A stretch of DNA of 64,000 nucleotides from Phycisphaerae bacterium (GTDB lineage Bacteria > Planctomycetota > Phycisphaerae > UBA1845), in NCBI GenBank assembly GCA_022072505.1, contig JAJVHU010000037.1, positions 1 through 64,000 on the forward strand, written 5' to 3'. The translations under genes were made by a program, and so were the position numbers. The notes under the pieces are model-generated. The model ran no database searches. It saw only the letters and a list, made by a program, of their open reading frames with translations, and was not told the origin of the DNA. Below, in pieces: positions 18,722 to 28,562 of the stretch (positions within the stretch are counted from its first letter, which is position 1; every line of letters begins with the position of its first letter).

Positions 18722-19972
18722 TTAGTTGTCGCGCTCACTGCGAAACGGATCGCGCGACGACGCCTTCGGCGCGGGCGGAGGCGGGGGCGCGTCCTGCGCC
18801 GTGTTCGGCGCGCTTTCCAGCCGGTCCTGCGCGGCAAGCACCTGCTGACGGCGCAGGTACGGCGTCGTGTCCGGCCGGGCGCAGAAGACCCTCCCGTCCG
18901 CGGTCAGCGCGATGATCCGGTCGTCGCGCACGTTCGGCACGGTCCTCCCGATGCCCTCCGCCCCAAGGTCGCGGATCGTCTGTCCGGTCTCCCCGTCGAC
19001 CGCTTCGAGCGTTCCGCGATCCGTCAGCAGGACGACCTCGCCGGGGCGCATCGCCACGAACGCGACGGCGTCCGCGCGAACCCAGCGCTCGTCTCCGAGG
19101 TCCGCGTCGATCGCGGTCAGCCCCACCGTCGGCGCATACTGGTACACCGTGCTGCGGGTCACGACCGGCGGCGCAGTCAGCGGCCTCGGAAACCGGAACC
19201 GCCACTTCTGCGCCCCGGTGAAAGCGTCGAACTTGTAAAGCGAACGATCGAGGCTGGCGACGTAGACGCCGCCAACATCCACCCACGGATCCGCGACGAT
19301 TGCGTCCTCGGTCCGCGCCCGCCAGTTGTACGTCTTGTCGAACGCGACGAGGCTCATGATCAGCCCGCCCTGCGACGCGAAGATGATCCGGTCGCCGAAG
19401 AGCACGGGCGCCGCCCGGACCGGCCCGCCGGCCTCGACCTCCCACCGGTTCATCGGCCGCGCCCCGAACGGGTGATTCCAGGACAGACAATGCACCAGCC
19501 CGTCCGCCCCGCCGTAATACAGCCTGACGTCATCGCCGACCGCGCCGCTTCCGGGCGCGAAGTCCGGAACGAACTGCCGCAGCACGTCGCCGGTGTAACG
19601 ATCCAGAAGCACCGTCTTCGTCGTGGTCACGACGCACAGAGGCCCCGGTCCCGAGGCGGAATTCAGATGCGAAGGCCGGTAGATCGTGTACTCCGACCGG
19701 GTCATGTCCTTCATCCAGCGCAACAGGCCTTCCTCAGCCTGCACCGCGTAGAAATACCCTCGGGAGGAGGTGACATAGAGGTTCTCATCAACGAGCGTCG
19801 CCTCGCGGACGGTTTCGCCCTTTTCAAACGGCAGGTCCACCTCCCAGTACTTGAGATACCCCGCCGACGCCAGCGACGCCGCCGACATCGGCTCGCTCAC
19901 CCGCCGCGCCGACGCGCATCCGATCAGCCCCAGTCCCAGCCCGAGGACGCAAATGCTCTTGCAGATGTTCAA
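18722..19972 (-). CDS. PQQ-like beta-propeller lipoprotein (TTG start assumed)
   Basis: Leader LNICKSICVLGLGLGLIGCASA (lipobox); repeats such as GVYVASLDRSLYKFDAFTGAQKWRFRF; ggag upstream of TTG at 19972. The ORF is open to 20182. Confidence 0.8.
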   Translation of the reverse strand: MNICKSICVLGLGLGLIGCASARRVSEPMSAASLASAGYLKYWEVDLPFEKGETVREATLVDENLYVTSSRGYFYAVQAEEGLLRWMKDMTRSEYTIYRPSHLNSASGPGPLCVVTTTKTVLLDRYTGDVLRQFVPDFAPGSGAVGDDVRLYYGGADGLVHCLSWNHPFGARPMNRWEVEAGGPVRAAPVLFGDRIIFASQGGLIMSLVAFDKTYNWRARTEDAIVADPWVDVGGVYVASLDRSLYKFDAFTGAQKWRFRFPRPLTAPPVVTRSTVYQYAPTVGLTAIDADLGDERWVRADAVAFVAMRPGEVVLLTDRGTLEAVDGETGQTIRDLGAEGIGRTVPNVRDDRIIALTADGRVFCARPDTTPYLRRQQVLAAQDRLESAPNTAQDAPPPPPAPKASSRDPFRSERDN

Positions 19973-20123
19973 CCGATTTCTCCTGCCCCGCCGCCTGCTG
20001 ATCGCTCGTCCCGACCCCGCGTCATCGCCGGGGTCGCCCCGCCCGCATGTATGAAACCGGGGCTTATTGGATGAAAAACCGTCGAGCGGGTCAAGACGCG
20101 GATTCCGCACCCGGCTCCTTTCA

Positions 20124-21137
20124 TCATCCCAGCAGCGACGGACGACGGTCCGCGGGATCAAACCGGCGGCGAAGTCCGTCACCGATCCCGCTCAGCGCCA
20201 GAAGCAGGGCGACCAGCGTCGCACAAGGAAAAGCCAGCAGCCACCAGTAACCGGAAAACGGATTGATCGCCGACACCCCGTCCGCCGCCAGCCTCCCCAG
20301 CGACGGCAGCGGAGGCTGCACCCCGATCCCCAGAAAGCTCAGAAACGCCTCCTGTAACACGGCCTGCGGGACGGTGAGCGTGGCGTACACGACGATCGGA
20401 CCGGCCAGCGGCGGCAGCAGGTGCTTCCTGAGAATCCACCACGGTCCGGCGCCCATCGCCCGCGCCGCCTGAACAAACCCCTCGTGCTTCAACGACAGCA
20501 CCTGCCCGCGCACCACCCGGGCCATCGTCAGCCACGCCACCGATCCGATCGCCAGAAAAAGGATCACAAAGTCGGCGTAACGGGTGCGCCCCCCGAGCAG
20601 CGCGGTCAGCGGACGGGTCAAGGCGACCTTCATCAGGATCACCAGCAGGATGTAGGGCAGCCCGTAAAGGACGTCGACGATCCGCATGAGGATTTGATCG
20701 ACCCGGCCGCCGCAAAGTCCGGCGACGGCGCCCCACGCCGTCCCGATCACGGTCGCCGTCCCCGTCGCCCCTGCCGCAATGAGCAGACTGACCAGCATCC
20801 CCAGCGCCAACCGGAAAAGCAGGCTGCGCCCCAGATCATCATGCCCCAGCAGCGAGCGGGATCCGGCGAGCGCCTGCGTCATACGGGGCGCACGGACCGC
20901 GACCGAGTCACCGCTCAGCTTCGTCAGGAAAATGTCCGCGTCGCCCGCGGGCCTCCACGACGGAGGATGCCGCACCGCCGAGTCGATCTCCTGCACGTCG
21001 TACCACGCCGCCGACCACGGCGACAGCGCCGCCGCCGCAAGCGCCATCAGTGCAAGCCCCGCGATCGCGGCGCGCCCGGAACCGGAAAGCCTCGATCGGC
21101 GGCGCTCAGACGTCGCATCCTTCAGCGACGCTTTCAT
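20124..21137 (-). CDS. Peptide/nickel-type ABC transporter permease (DppC/OppC family)
   Basis: LLGHDDLGRSLLFRLALG motif; EAA loop QAARAMGAGPWWILRKHLLPPLAGPI. Confidence 0.9.
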   Translation of the reverse strand: MKASLKDATSERRRSRLSGSGRAAIAGLALMALAAAALSPWSAAWYDVQEIDSAVRHPPSWRPAGDADIFLTKLSGDSVAVRAPRMTQALAGSRSLLGHDDLGRSLLFRLALGMLVSLLIAAGATGTATVIGTAWGAVAGLCGGRVDQILMRIVDVLYGLPYILLVILMKVALTRPLTALLGGRTRYADFVILFLAIGSVAWLTMARVVRGQVLSLKHEGFVQAARAMGAGPWWILRKHLLPPLAGPIVVYATLTVPQAVLQEAFLSFLGIGVQPPLPSLGRLAADGVSAINPFSGYWWLLAFPCATLVALLLALSGIGDGLRRRFDPADRRPSLLG

Positions 21138-22057
21138 GCCGCTGCCTCGCCGCGGACGCGCGGGTCGATCCACGCATGAACCAGATCCACCGCGAGATTG
21201 AACGCGATCACCAGCGCGGAGTAGACGGTGACGCAGGCGATCAGGAGCCCCGCGTCACGGTTCAGCGCCGCGTTGACGAAATGCTGCCCCATCCCCGGCA
21301 CGCTGAACACCTTCTCGACGACGAACGACCCGGTCAGCGCCTGCGCCGTGGCCGGACCGAGGTAAGACAGCACCGGCATGAACGCCACCGGAAACGCATG
21401 ACCCCAGAGCACCCGCCGATCCGGTATCCCGCGAGCAAGCGCCGTGCGGATGAAGTCCTGCCGCAGCGCCTCCTCCATCCCCACGCGGGTCAGGCGAGCG
21501 ATGTACGCCGCAAAGGGCAGCGCCAGCGTGATCGTCGGAAGCGGCAGGGCGGACAGCGCCCCCCACCCCCCCACCGGCGCGATCTTCAGCCAGACTCCGA
21601 AGCAAAGCAGCAGGCACGCGCCCGTGATGAACGTCGGCACGCACGTTCCCAGCAGCGCCAGCGCCGTCGCCGCCGCGCCCGCCGCCCCTCGCCGCGCCGC
21701 CGACCACGCCCCCAGCGGAACCCCGATCAGCACCGCCGTCAGCATCGCCGAAAACCCCAGCAGCGCCGACACCGGCAGCGCCTGCGCCAGGATCTCGTTG
21801 CAGCTCCAGTCCGGGTATTGAAACGTCGGTCCGAAGTCGAGACGCACCAGCCCGGAAAGAAGCTGGAGGAAGTACCGCCCGTTGTGATCCACGTCGTAGC
21901 GCGCCCGCAACGCGGCCTCGATCTCGGGCGCGAGCCGTCGCTCCGAGGACTGCAACGGGTTCCCCGGAACGCTCACCGTCATCAGGAACGTGACCGCGTA
22001 AACGCACGCCAGCGTCAGCGCCCCCAGCCCCACGCGCCGCACGACGTAACGGATCAT
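21134..22057 (-). CDS. Peptide-type ABC transporter permease (DppB/OppB family)
   Basis: MIRYVVRRVGLGALTLACVYAVTFLM; DFIRTALARGIPDRRVLWGHAFPVAFMPVL; ATGA-type overlap with neighbours. Confidence 0.92.
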   Translation of the reverse strand: MIRYVVRRVGLGALTLACVYAVTFLMTVSVPGNPLQSSERRLAPEIEAALRARYDVDHNGRYFLQLLSGLVRLDFGPTFQYPDWSCNEILAQALPVSALLGFSAMLTAVLIGVPLGAWSAARRGAAGAAATALALLGTCVPTFITGACLLLCFGVWLKIAPVGGWGALSALPLPTITLALPFAAYIARLTRVGMEEALRQDFIRTALARGIPDRRVLWGHAFPVAFMPVLSYLGPATAQALTGSFVVEKVFSVPGMGQHFVNAALNRDAGLLIACVTVYSALVIAFNLAVDLVHAWIDPRVRGEAAA

Positions 22058-23988
22058 CGCGCCACCGTCACGCCTGAAAAGGGAAACCACAACCGGGAGT
22101 TCGGATGCAGACCCTCGACCTCCCCGCGCACCGCGATGACGCTCGTGTAATGAAATACGGGAAGGATCGCCGCGTCGCGCATGACCGCCGTCGCCTCCGC
22201 CTCCCGCAGCAGCCGCATCCGCGCCTCCGGACCGTCGGCCGTCGCCGCACGCGCCAGCAGCGCGTCGAACGCGGCCGAAGCGTATCCGCTGTCGTTGTTG
22301 CCGTTGCCGGCCGCCAGAACGTCGAGAAACGTCGTCGGATCGTTGTAATCCGCATACCAGTTGGCCTGCGAAATCATGAAGCGTCGCCGCGCCTTGTCCT
22401 CCGCGAACGCCTTGCTCTCCTTCCCCCGAAGCTCGACGCGCACCCCCAGGTGAGTCTCCCACTGCCGGGCGATCGCCTGCCCGACGACCGGGTGCGCGCC
22501 GCTCGTGTTGAACAAGACATCGATCACCGGCAGGCCGCGCCCCTGCGGATGCCCCGCCTCGCCCAGCAGCCTCCGCCCCGCCTCGGGATCAAAAGGCATG
22601 CCTTCCGGAGTGTCATATCCCGGCAGGGTTTCCGGGGGAATGAACGTCGCCGCCGGTCGGTCGCCGCGCTGCAGAACGCGCCGCGCGATCGCCTCCCGGT
22701 CCAGCGCCAGGCTGAACGCCCGGCGCACGCGCGGATCAACAAAAGGGTTCGGACGCCCGTCCACTTCGACGTCGGCGCAGTTGAAGTTGAAGAAGTACGT
22801 CGCGGCCAGCGGCGTCAGTTTGAAATCCGGACGTGCTCCGCTCTCCGCAAGCCGGAAGATCGCGTGATCGTAACTGACTTCGACCGTCGGGATGAAGTCC
22901 ACGTCACCGGCTTCGTACGCCAGCAGCGCGGAATTCGCATCCGCGAACACGACGGCCTCGACGCTGCGGCAGCCGATCCGGGAGGCGTCGCGGTGATGCG
23001 GGTTCACCTCCAGCCGGACGGATCGCTTGAAGCGCCACTCAACCAGGCGGTAGGGTCCGTTGGTGACCGGCCGCGCCGCGCCGTCGGGCGCCGTGACGGG
23101 GCGCGTCCAGCGTGAGTCGTACGCCACCAGCCCCTCGCGCGTCAGCGGCGCGCCGCGCCAGCGCTCCCGGTGCTCGTCAACACTCGGGTGCATCGGCGCG
23201 AGGACCGGAAACGCCGCCAGATCCGCGAAGAAAGGGCAGGGCTTGCGGAAACGCACGATCAACGTCCGGTCGTCCGCCGCCTCCAGCCCGACCTTCGCAA
23301 ACCCGGCTTCCAGCTCTGCGGCGTGAGCCTCGAACACCCGGCGATGCAACTCGCCCCACGGCAGCGCCGCACGCGCCATCCGCGATCCGGAAAACGCTTC
23401 CGGTTCGGCGACGTTCCCCGTCGCCTCGGCGTACGCGCGGCGCACGATCTCGGCGCACTCCGCCGTCGCCAGAACCAGCGCCTGCCCGTCGTCGATCGAC
23501 CAGCCTTCGGCCAACCGCGACAGCGCCGTCAGCACCCCGACCCCCTCGCCGCGCCACGAGACGTACTCCGCCGCGCCCTCCACGTAATCCGTGACGAAGA
23601 AGGCGTAATCCGCCGCCGTTCCCGGTTCGATCAGGCGCCGCCACCCGCGCACGAAATCCGCCGCCGTCACCGGCGTCCCGTCCGACCACCGCCCGTCATC
23701 TCGCAGCCGGAAAGTCCACGTCAGCCCGTCGGCGGAAACCTCTGGTGGAAACTCGGCGGCGGCGCTTGCCGGTTTAAGCGTGCGCGGATCACACGCGCAA
23801 AGCGTCTCCCAGAGGTTCAGCGCCAGCCGCAGATCCTGCGTCCAGCTCATGCGCGCCGGATCCAGCGTGTGAACATCCGAGGAATTGACGTAACGAAGAT
23901 CGGGGCGCGGACGCGGCGAGGCCCGCCTTCCGGCTAAGTAAACACCCGCCAGCAGCGAGATCAGCAAAACGATGACGGCACGAAGCAT
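22054..23988 (-). CDS. Peptide ABC transporter substrate-binding protein (SBP_bac_5/OppA family); a TTG start at 24009 is possible
   Basis: LDPARMSWTQDLRLALNLWETLCACDPRTL; GLTWTFRLRDDGRWSDGTPVTAADFVRGWRR; RAFSLALDREAIARRVL. Confidence 0.92.
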   Translation of the reverse strand: MLRAVIVLLISLLAGVYLAGRRASPRPRPDLRYVNSSDVHTLDPARMSWTQDLRLALNLWETLCACDPRTLKPASAAAEFPPEVSADGLTWTFRLRDDGRWSDGTPVTAADFVRGWRRLIEPGTAADYAFFVTDYVEGAAEYVSWRGEGVGVLTALSRLAEGWSIDDGQALVLATAECAEIVRRAYAEATGNVAEPEAFSGSRMARAALPWGELHRRVFEAHAAELEAGFAKVGLEAADDRTLIVRFRKPCPFFADLAAFPVLAPMHPSVDEHRERWRGAPLTREGLVAYDSRWTRPVTAPDGAARPVTNGPYRLVEWRFKRSVRLEVNPHHRDASRIGCRSVEAVVFADANSALLAYEAGDVDFIPTVEVSYDHAIFRLAESGARPDFKLTPLAATYFFNFNCADVEVDGRPNPFVDPRVRRAFSLALDREAIARRVLQRGDRPAATFIPPETLPGYDTPEGMPFDPEAGRRLLGEAGHPQGRGLPVIDVLFNTSGAHPVVGQAIARQWETHLGVRVELRGKESKAFAEDKARRRFMISQANWYADYNDPTTFLDVLAAGNGNNDSGYASAAFDALLARAATADGPEARMRLLREAEATAVMRDAAILPVFHYTSVIAVRGEVEGLHPNSRLWFPFSGVTVAR

Positions 23989-24014
23989 CAGCGCCAAGTG
24001 AAACCGCAAAAGGC

Positions 24015-24492
24015 CCCAACCGAGCCGCGTGGCTTCAGCCCGCGCGAAGCCCCAACCGAGCCGCGTGGCTTCAGCCCGCGCGAAGCCTCAACCCGAGCCG
24101 CGTGGCTTCAGCCCGCGCGAAGCCTCAACCCGAGCCGCGTGGCTTCAGCCCGCGCGAAGCCTCAACCCGAGCCGCGGGGCTTCACCCCGCGCGAAGCCTC
24201 GACCCGAGCCGCGTGGCTTCAGCCCGCGCGAAGCCTCAACCCGAGCCGCGCGGCTTCAGCCCGCGCGAAGCCTCAACCCGAGCCGCGTGGCTTCAGCCCG
24301 CGCGAAGCCTCAACCCGAGCCGCGTGGCTTCAGCCCGCGCGAAGCCTCAACCCGAGCCGCGTGGCTTCAGCCCGCGCGAAGCATCAACCCGAGCCGCGTG
24401 GCTTCAGCCCGCGCGAAGCCTCAACCCGAGCCGCGTGGCTTCAGCCCGCGCGAAGCCTCAACCCGAACCGCGTGGCTTCAGCCCGCGCGACG
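24015..24492. repeat. 37-bp tandem repeat array (gagccgcgtggcttcagcccgcgcgaagcctcaaccc), ~13 units
   Basis: Read directly. The 37-bp period explains why conceptual ORFs over it cycle EPRGFSPREAS/TRAAWLQPARSLN/PSRVASARAKPQ in every frame. Confidence 0.95.
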
Positions 24493-24621
24493 CTTCAAGC
24501 AGGGCGAACTCACCCGCTCGGCGCCGGCCCTTCAATCTGCGCGTCCACCCTGGCGGAACAGTCCAGGTGAACCCCACCGCCGGCGGCCTCCAGGACTCGC
24601 AATCCGGTCCGATCGCCCGCG

Positions 24622-25731
24622 TCACGGCGCACCCGGGTCGACGCGCCACGGGTCGCCGTTCAGCACGCCCTGCCGGTCCGACGAGCCGTACCAGGCGATC
24701 CCCGCCTCAAGCACTTTCTGGCGCACGTCCTCGGCTTTCTCATCGATCGCCTTGCGCACCTGTCCGTTCTGCTGTGTCAGGCGCGTCAGAAGCGCTTCGG
24801 TCTGCGAAAGCGTCTGCTCAAGGTTCCACTCCTCCTCGAACGTCCGCTCCCCGGGCGCCGCGTACTGCGCCGCCGCAAAACGCATCAGAACCGCCAGCCG
24901 CCGGACGATCGCCTCGCCTTGCTGAGGGTTAAGACGCTCCGCCTCGCTTTGCAGGTAATTCAACGCGACGATGTAATCCGTCCCGACGGCGGCGGACTCC
25001 TTCCGCAAGGCTTCAAGCCGCGCGTCCAGCGCCGCCATCAGCGCGTCGAACACCGCCGCAACCTGTCCCGGCGCGGCCAGCGCGTGAAGCAGTCGCGCCC
25101 GCGTCGGTTCATTCTGCTCCGCAACCGCGGCCGTGCGCAGCGCCGTGACCACCTCCGGGAACTGGTTCGCCGCGACGATCTCCGCCTGCAAGGCCCGCAA
25201 CAGCACCGCGCATTCAAACCGGACGTTCGCCAGTTTCGACCTCAACCCCGCCTGAAGAGCCGGAACCGTCTCCAGCCTCGTCGCAATCCCCAGCGCCCCG
25301 GACAGATTCATCCCTTCAAGCAGCGTCAGATCCCCCGCGGGAAGACGCTCCGTCGCCAGCGCGACAAGCTGCGCCGTCAGTGCGTTGCGGAAGGCGTCTT
25401 TGTTCGACTCATCCTGAAACTCGGCTCGGATCCGCCCCAGAAACGCCTTGTAACCCTGGCTGACCAGCGCCATGTAACCGGAATCCTCCGGTTTATACTC
25501 GCCAAGAAAGGCCGCCGACCACGCCAGCTCGGCCAGGATCAGCTCCCGGATCGTCTGCGGGTCGGTGGATTGCAGCGCGTCGAGGGCGTGCATCGCCTTC
25601 ACCTGCTCGCGCAGCGTCTTAAGCCGATCCGGAACCGCCGGTTCGCCGACGCCCTGCGCCAGCACGACCGCGGACGGGGCCACCCCCCACAACACGACCC
25701 CTGCGATCCACGGCGCCCTGCAACCGCGCAT
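24622..25731 (-). CDS. Secreted helical (HEAT-like?) protein of unknown function
   Basis: Signal-like N-term MRGCRAPWIAGVVLWGVAPSAVVLAQ then alpha-helical sequence; no motif I can name. Confidence 0.7.
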   Translation of the reverse strand: MRGCRAPWIAGVVLWGVAPSAVVLAQGVGEPAVPDRLKTLREQVKAMHALDALQSTDPQTIRELILAELAWSAAFLGEYKPEDSGYMALVSQGYKAFLGRIRAEFQDESNKDAFRNALTAQLVALATERLPAGDLTLLEGMNLSGALGIATRLETVPALQAGLRSKLANVRFECAVLLRALQAEIVAANQFPEVVTALRTAAVAEQNEPTRARLLHALAAPGQVAAVFDALMAALDARLEALRKESAAVGTDYIVALNYLQSEAERLNPQQGEAIVRRLAVLMRFAAAQYAAPGERTFEEEWNLEQTLSQTEALLTRLTQQNGQVRKAIDEKAEDVRQKVLEAGIAWYGSSDRQGVLNGDPWRVDPGAP

Positions 25732-26023
25732 TCACGTCCTCCAACACCAGCCTGAACGCCTCGACGGCCCGTCCACCCACCCGAATCCGCGCTCGGTACG
25801 ACGCCCCGACTCGGTACGACGCCCCGAAAGGAATCCAAGACCCGCAAGGCTCGTCATCTAAGCGTAGCCCCAGACCCTACACCTCGTCATCGCCTCGTGT
25901 CAAGAAACCGCTTCTTGACCCGCGCATGCCGTGGAAACGCCTCCGTCGGAACACGAACTCCGTAGCGGCGCGACGCACATAACTCTCGCATCGCCCATCA
26001 CTTGCCCCCCGCCGCCCGCGGCC

Positions 26024-26504
26024 AAGCAAAACCGCAGAATCCTTGCCCGAGCCGCGTGGCCTCAGCCCGCGCGAAGCCTCAACCCGAGCCGCGTGGCTTC
26101 AGCCCGCGCGAAGCATCGACCCGAGCCGCGTGGCTTCAGCCCGCGCGAAGCATCGACCCGAGCCGCGTGGCTTCAGCCCGCGCGAAGCATCGACCCGAGC
26201 CGCGTGGCTTCAGCCCGCGCGAAGCATCAACCCGAGCCGCGTGGCTTCAGCCCGCGCGAAGCCTCGACCCGAGCCGCGTGGCTTCAGCCCGCGCGAAGCC
26301 TCGACCCGAACCGCGTGGCTTCAGCCCGCGCGAAGCCTCAACCCGAGTCGCGTGGCTTCAGCCCGCGCGAAGCCTCAACCCGAGCCGCGTGGCTTCAGCC
26401 CGCGCGAAGCCTCAACCCGAGCCGCGTGGCTTCAGCCCGCGCGAAGCCTCGCGCGGGGTAAACCCCGCGGCTCAGCGCGGATCAGTCATTCCGCGTTCCT
26501 GCTT
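26024..26504. repeat. 37-bp tandem repeat array, ~11-12 units, with ends shared with the array at 18257-18641
   Basis: Left end aagcaaaaccgcagaatccttgcccgagccgcg; right end cgcggggtaaaccccgcggctcagcgcggatcagtcattccgcgttcctgctt. Confidence 0.93.
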
Positions 26505-26513
26505 AGCAGCCGC

Positions 26514-27386
26514 CTACTCCTCAAGCTCCGCAAACGCATCCGCCAGGTACGCAATGACGTCCTCCGCCGTCATCGACACCACCCCGAGATCCTGCGCCGC
26601 GAAATCCCCCGCCAGACCGTGTACATGCACCGCGAGGATCGACGCCTCCAGCACGGGCATCCCCTGACCGATCAGCGCCGCGATCATGCCCGTCAGGACA
26701 TCCCCCGTCCCCGCCGTCGCCAGCCCGGAATTGCCGGTCTGGTTGACGTACATGCGTTCGCCGTCCGTGACCACCGTGTGTCGCCCCTTCAGGACGATCA
26801 CCGCCCCGAACGCCTCGTGCAAATCCAGGGCCGCCTTCTGCCGGGCAAGCGAATCCGATCCGATCGCACCGGTCCCGAGCAGTCGCCGCGCCTCCCCGGG
26901 GTGCGGCGTCAGGACGATCCGACCTGCATCCTGGAGCTGCGTACGTCCGTGTTCCGCAAGCCGGTTCAATCCGTCCGCATCCAGCACAACCGGAACGCGA
27001 CAGCTCTGCACGAACTCGAGCACCGCGGACGAGGACAACGAGTCGCCCAGCCCCGGCCCCAACGCCACGACATCGGCCTCAAAACGATCGCAGATCGTCC
27101 TCAGCTCTTTTGCGCAATCCCCCGACCCGGTCGGCAGCGTCTGCGTCGTCGCCATCGGAACCAGCGTCATCACGACCGGTTTCACCCCCTCGGGCGCAAC
27201 CACCCGCACCAGCCCCGCCCCGCAACGGAACGCCGCCCGAGCCGCCAGCGCCGGCGCCCCGGACATGCTCACCAGACCGTCGCAACCGCCGATGATCAGG
27301 ACGCGCCCGACGTCGCCCTTATGCGCGTCGTCCGCCCGCGCGGGCAGGGCCGCGACTTCCTGCGTTATGACCGGCTTCAATGCCAT
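26514..27386 (-). CDS. nnrD: ADP/ATP-dependent NAD(P)H-hydrate dehydratase (YjeF C-terminal family)
   Basis: HKGDVGRVLIIGGCDGLVSMSGAPALAARAAFRCGAGLVRV; LTPHPGEARRLLG; NSGLATAGTGDVLTGMIAALIGQG. Confidence 0.95.
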   Translation of the reverse strand: MALKPVITQEVAALPARADDAHKGDVGRVLIIGGCDGLVSMSGAPALAARAAFRCGAGLVRVVAPEGVKPVVMTLVPMATTQTLPTGSGDCAKELRTICDRFEADVVALGPGLGDSLSSSAVLEFVQSCRVPVVLDADGLNRLAEHGRTQLQDAGRIVLTPHPGEARRLLGTGAIGSDSLARQKAALDLHEAFGAVIVLKGRHTVVTDGERMYVNQTGNSGLATAGTGDVLTGMIAALIGQGMPVLEASILAVHVHGLAGDFAAQDLGVVSMTAEDVIAYLADAFAELEE

Positions 27387-27579
27387 CGTTCCTGCACGAA
27401 GCGAAAAAACGAACGTCCCCTGCTTGCGTCTCCCGCGTGGATTCTAGCCGCCGCCCTCGCGTTTGCACGACGCAAGGTGGCCCGCCGCCGCCGGGATGGT
27501 ATAACGCAAAAGCGGTCGACGCGGCGACGCGGAGGCGCTGAAGTCTCCTGGACCGCGAACTTCGCAGGATGAACCGGAC

Positions 27580-28542
27580 ATGTCGGCGACGTTGATCACG
27601 GGGGGGGCGGGCTTCATCGGATCAAACCTCGTCGATCGGTTCGTTCGTGAAGGACGCCGCGCCGTCGTCGTGGACAACTTCGACTCGTTCTACGATCCCG
27701 CCCGCAAGCGGCTTAATCTTTCCGGCTCGCTCCAGTCTCCCCTCGTCACCCTGGTCGAAGCCGACATCCGCGACGCGCAGGCGATGCAGGCGCTCTTTGA
27801 GAACCACCGCTTTGACACCGTCGTGCATCTGGCGGCCCGCGCCGGCGTCCGCCCCTCCATCCAGGATCCCCTCCTTTACGCGGAGGTGAATGTCAGCGGA
27901 ACGGTCGTTCTCCTCGACAGCGCGCGGCGGTTCGGCTGCCGACGCTTCATCTTCGCCTCCAGCTCGAGCGTTTACGGCAACAACCGCAAAGTCCCCTTCA
28001 GCGAGTCCGACCCCGTCGATCATCCGATCTCGCCTTACGCCGCGACGAAAAAGGCCGGCGAACTGGTCTGTCATGCCTTCCACCACCTGTATCAACTGCC
28101 CGTCACCTGCCTTCGCTTTTTCACCGTGTTCGGTCCGCGTTGCCGGCCGGACCTGGCGATCGCCAAGTTCACGTCGCTGATCGACCGGGGGGAAACCGTG
28201 CCGATGTTCGGCGACGGGTCGATGCGCCGCGATTTCACCCACATCGACGACATCCTCGACGGCCTGATGCGGGCGATCGACCGCTGCGCGGGATTTCACA
28301 TTTACAATCTCGGCGAGTCCCGCCCGATCGAACTGCGCCGCATGATCGACGTGATCGCCGAAACCGTCGGCAAGCCCGCCCGGATCGAGCGCCACCCGCA
28401 ACCCCCGGGCGACGTCGACGTCACTTACGCGGACGTATCCCGCGCCGAGGCCGAACTCGGGTACAAACCGCGCGTCAGGTTCGAGGACGGCATCGCCGAC
28501 TACGTCGCCTGGCGCCGATCGTCGCAAGGCCAAGATCGCTGA
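27580..28542 (+). CDS. NAD-dependent epimerase/dehydratase (UDP-glucuronate 4-epimerase-like)
   Basis: TGGAGFIGSNLVDRFVREG; SSSVYGNN; YAATKKAGE (YxxxK). Confidence 0.93.
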   Translation: MSATLITGGAGFIGSNLVDRFVREGRRAVVVDNFDSFYDPARKRLNLSGSLQSPLVTLVEADIRDAQAMQALFENHRFDTVVHLAARAGVRPSIQDPLLYAEVNVSGTVVLLDSARRFGCRRFIFASSSSVYGNNRKVPFSESDPVDHPISPYAATKKAGELVCHAFHHLYQLPVTCLRFFTVFGPRCRPDLAIAKFTSLIDRGETVPMFGDGSMRRDFTHIDDILDGLMRAIDRCAGFHIYNLGESRPIELRRMIDVIAETVGKPARIERHPQPPGDVDVTYADVSRAEAELGYKPRVRFEDGIADYVAWRRSSQGQDR

Positions 28543-28562
28543 CCGACGAGGAATGATTCCGC

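Noticed and set aside
24015-26504. Long repetitive 'proteins' (EPRGFSPREASTRAAWLQPARSLNPSRVASARAKPQ), and GGGGSRGLKPW repeats at 134-1084
   Set aside because: They are translations of non-coding tandem DNA repeats. The 37-bp period rotates through all frames and several frames stay open at once, with no RBS or conserved start.
199-26504. CRISPR arrays at the four repeat regions
   Set aside because: Units are contiguous with no unique spacers, the repeats are palindromic and degenerate, and no cas genes are in the window.
27600-27607. G8 run at the start of the epimerase as a phase-variation tract
   Set aside because: It encodes the obligatory TGGAGFIG Rossmann motif (acg ggg ggg gcg ggc), so the run is explained by protein constraint.
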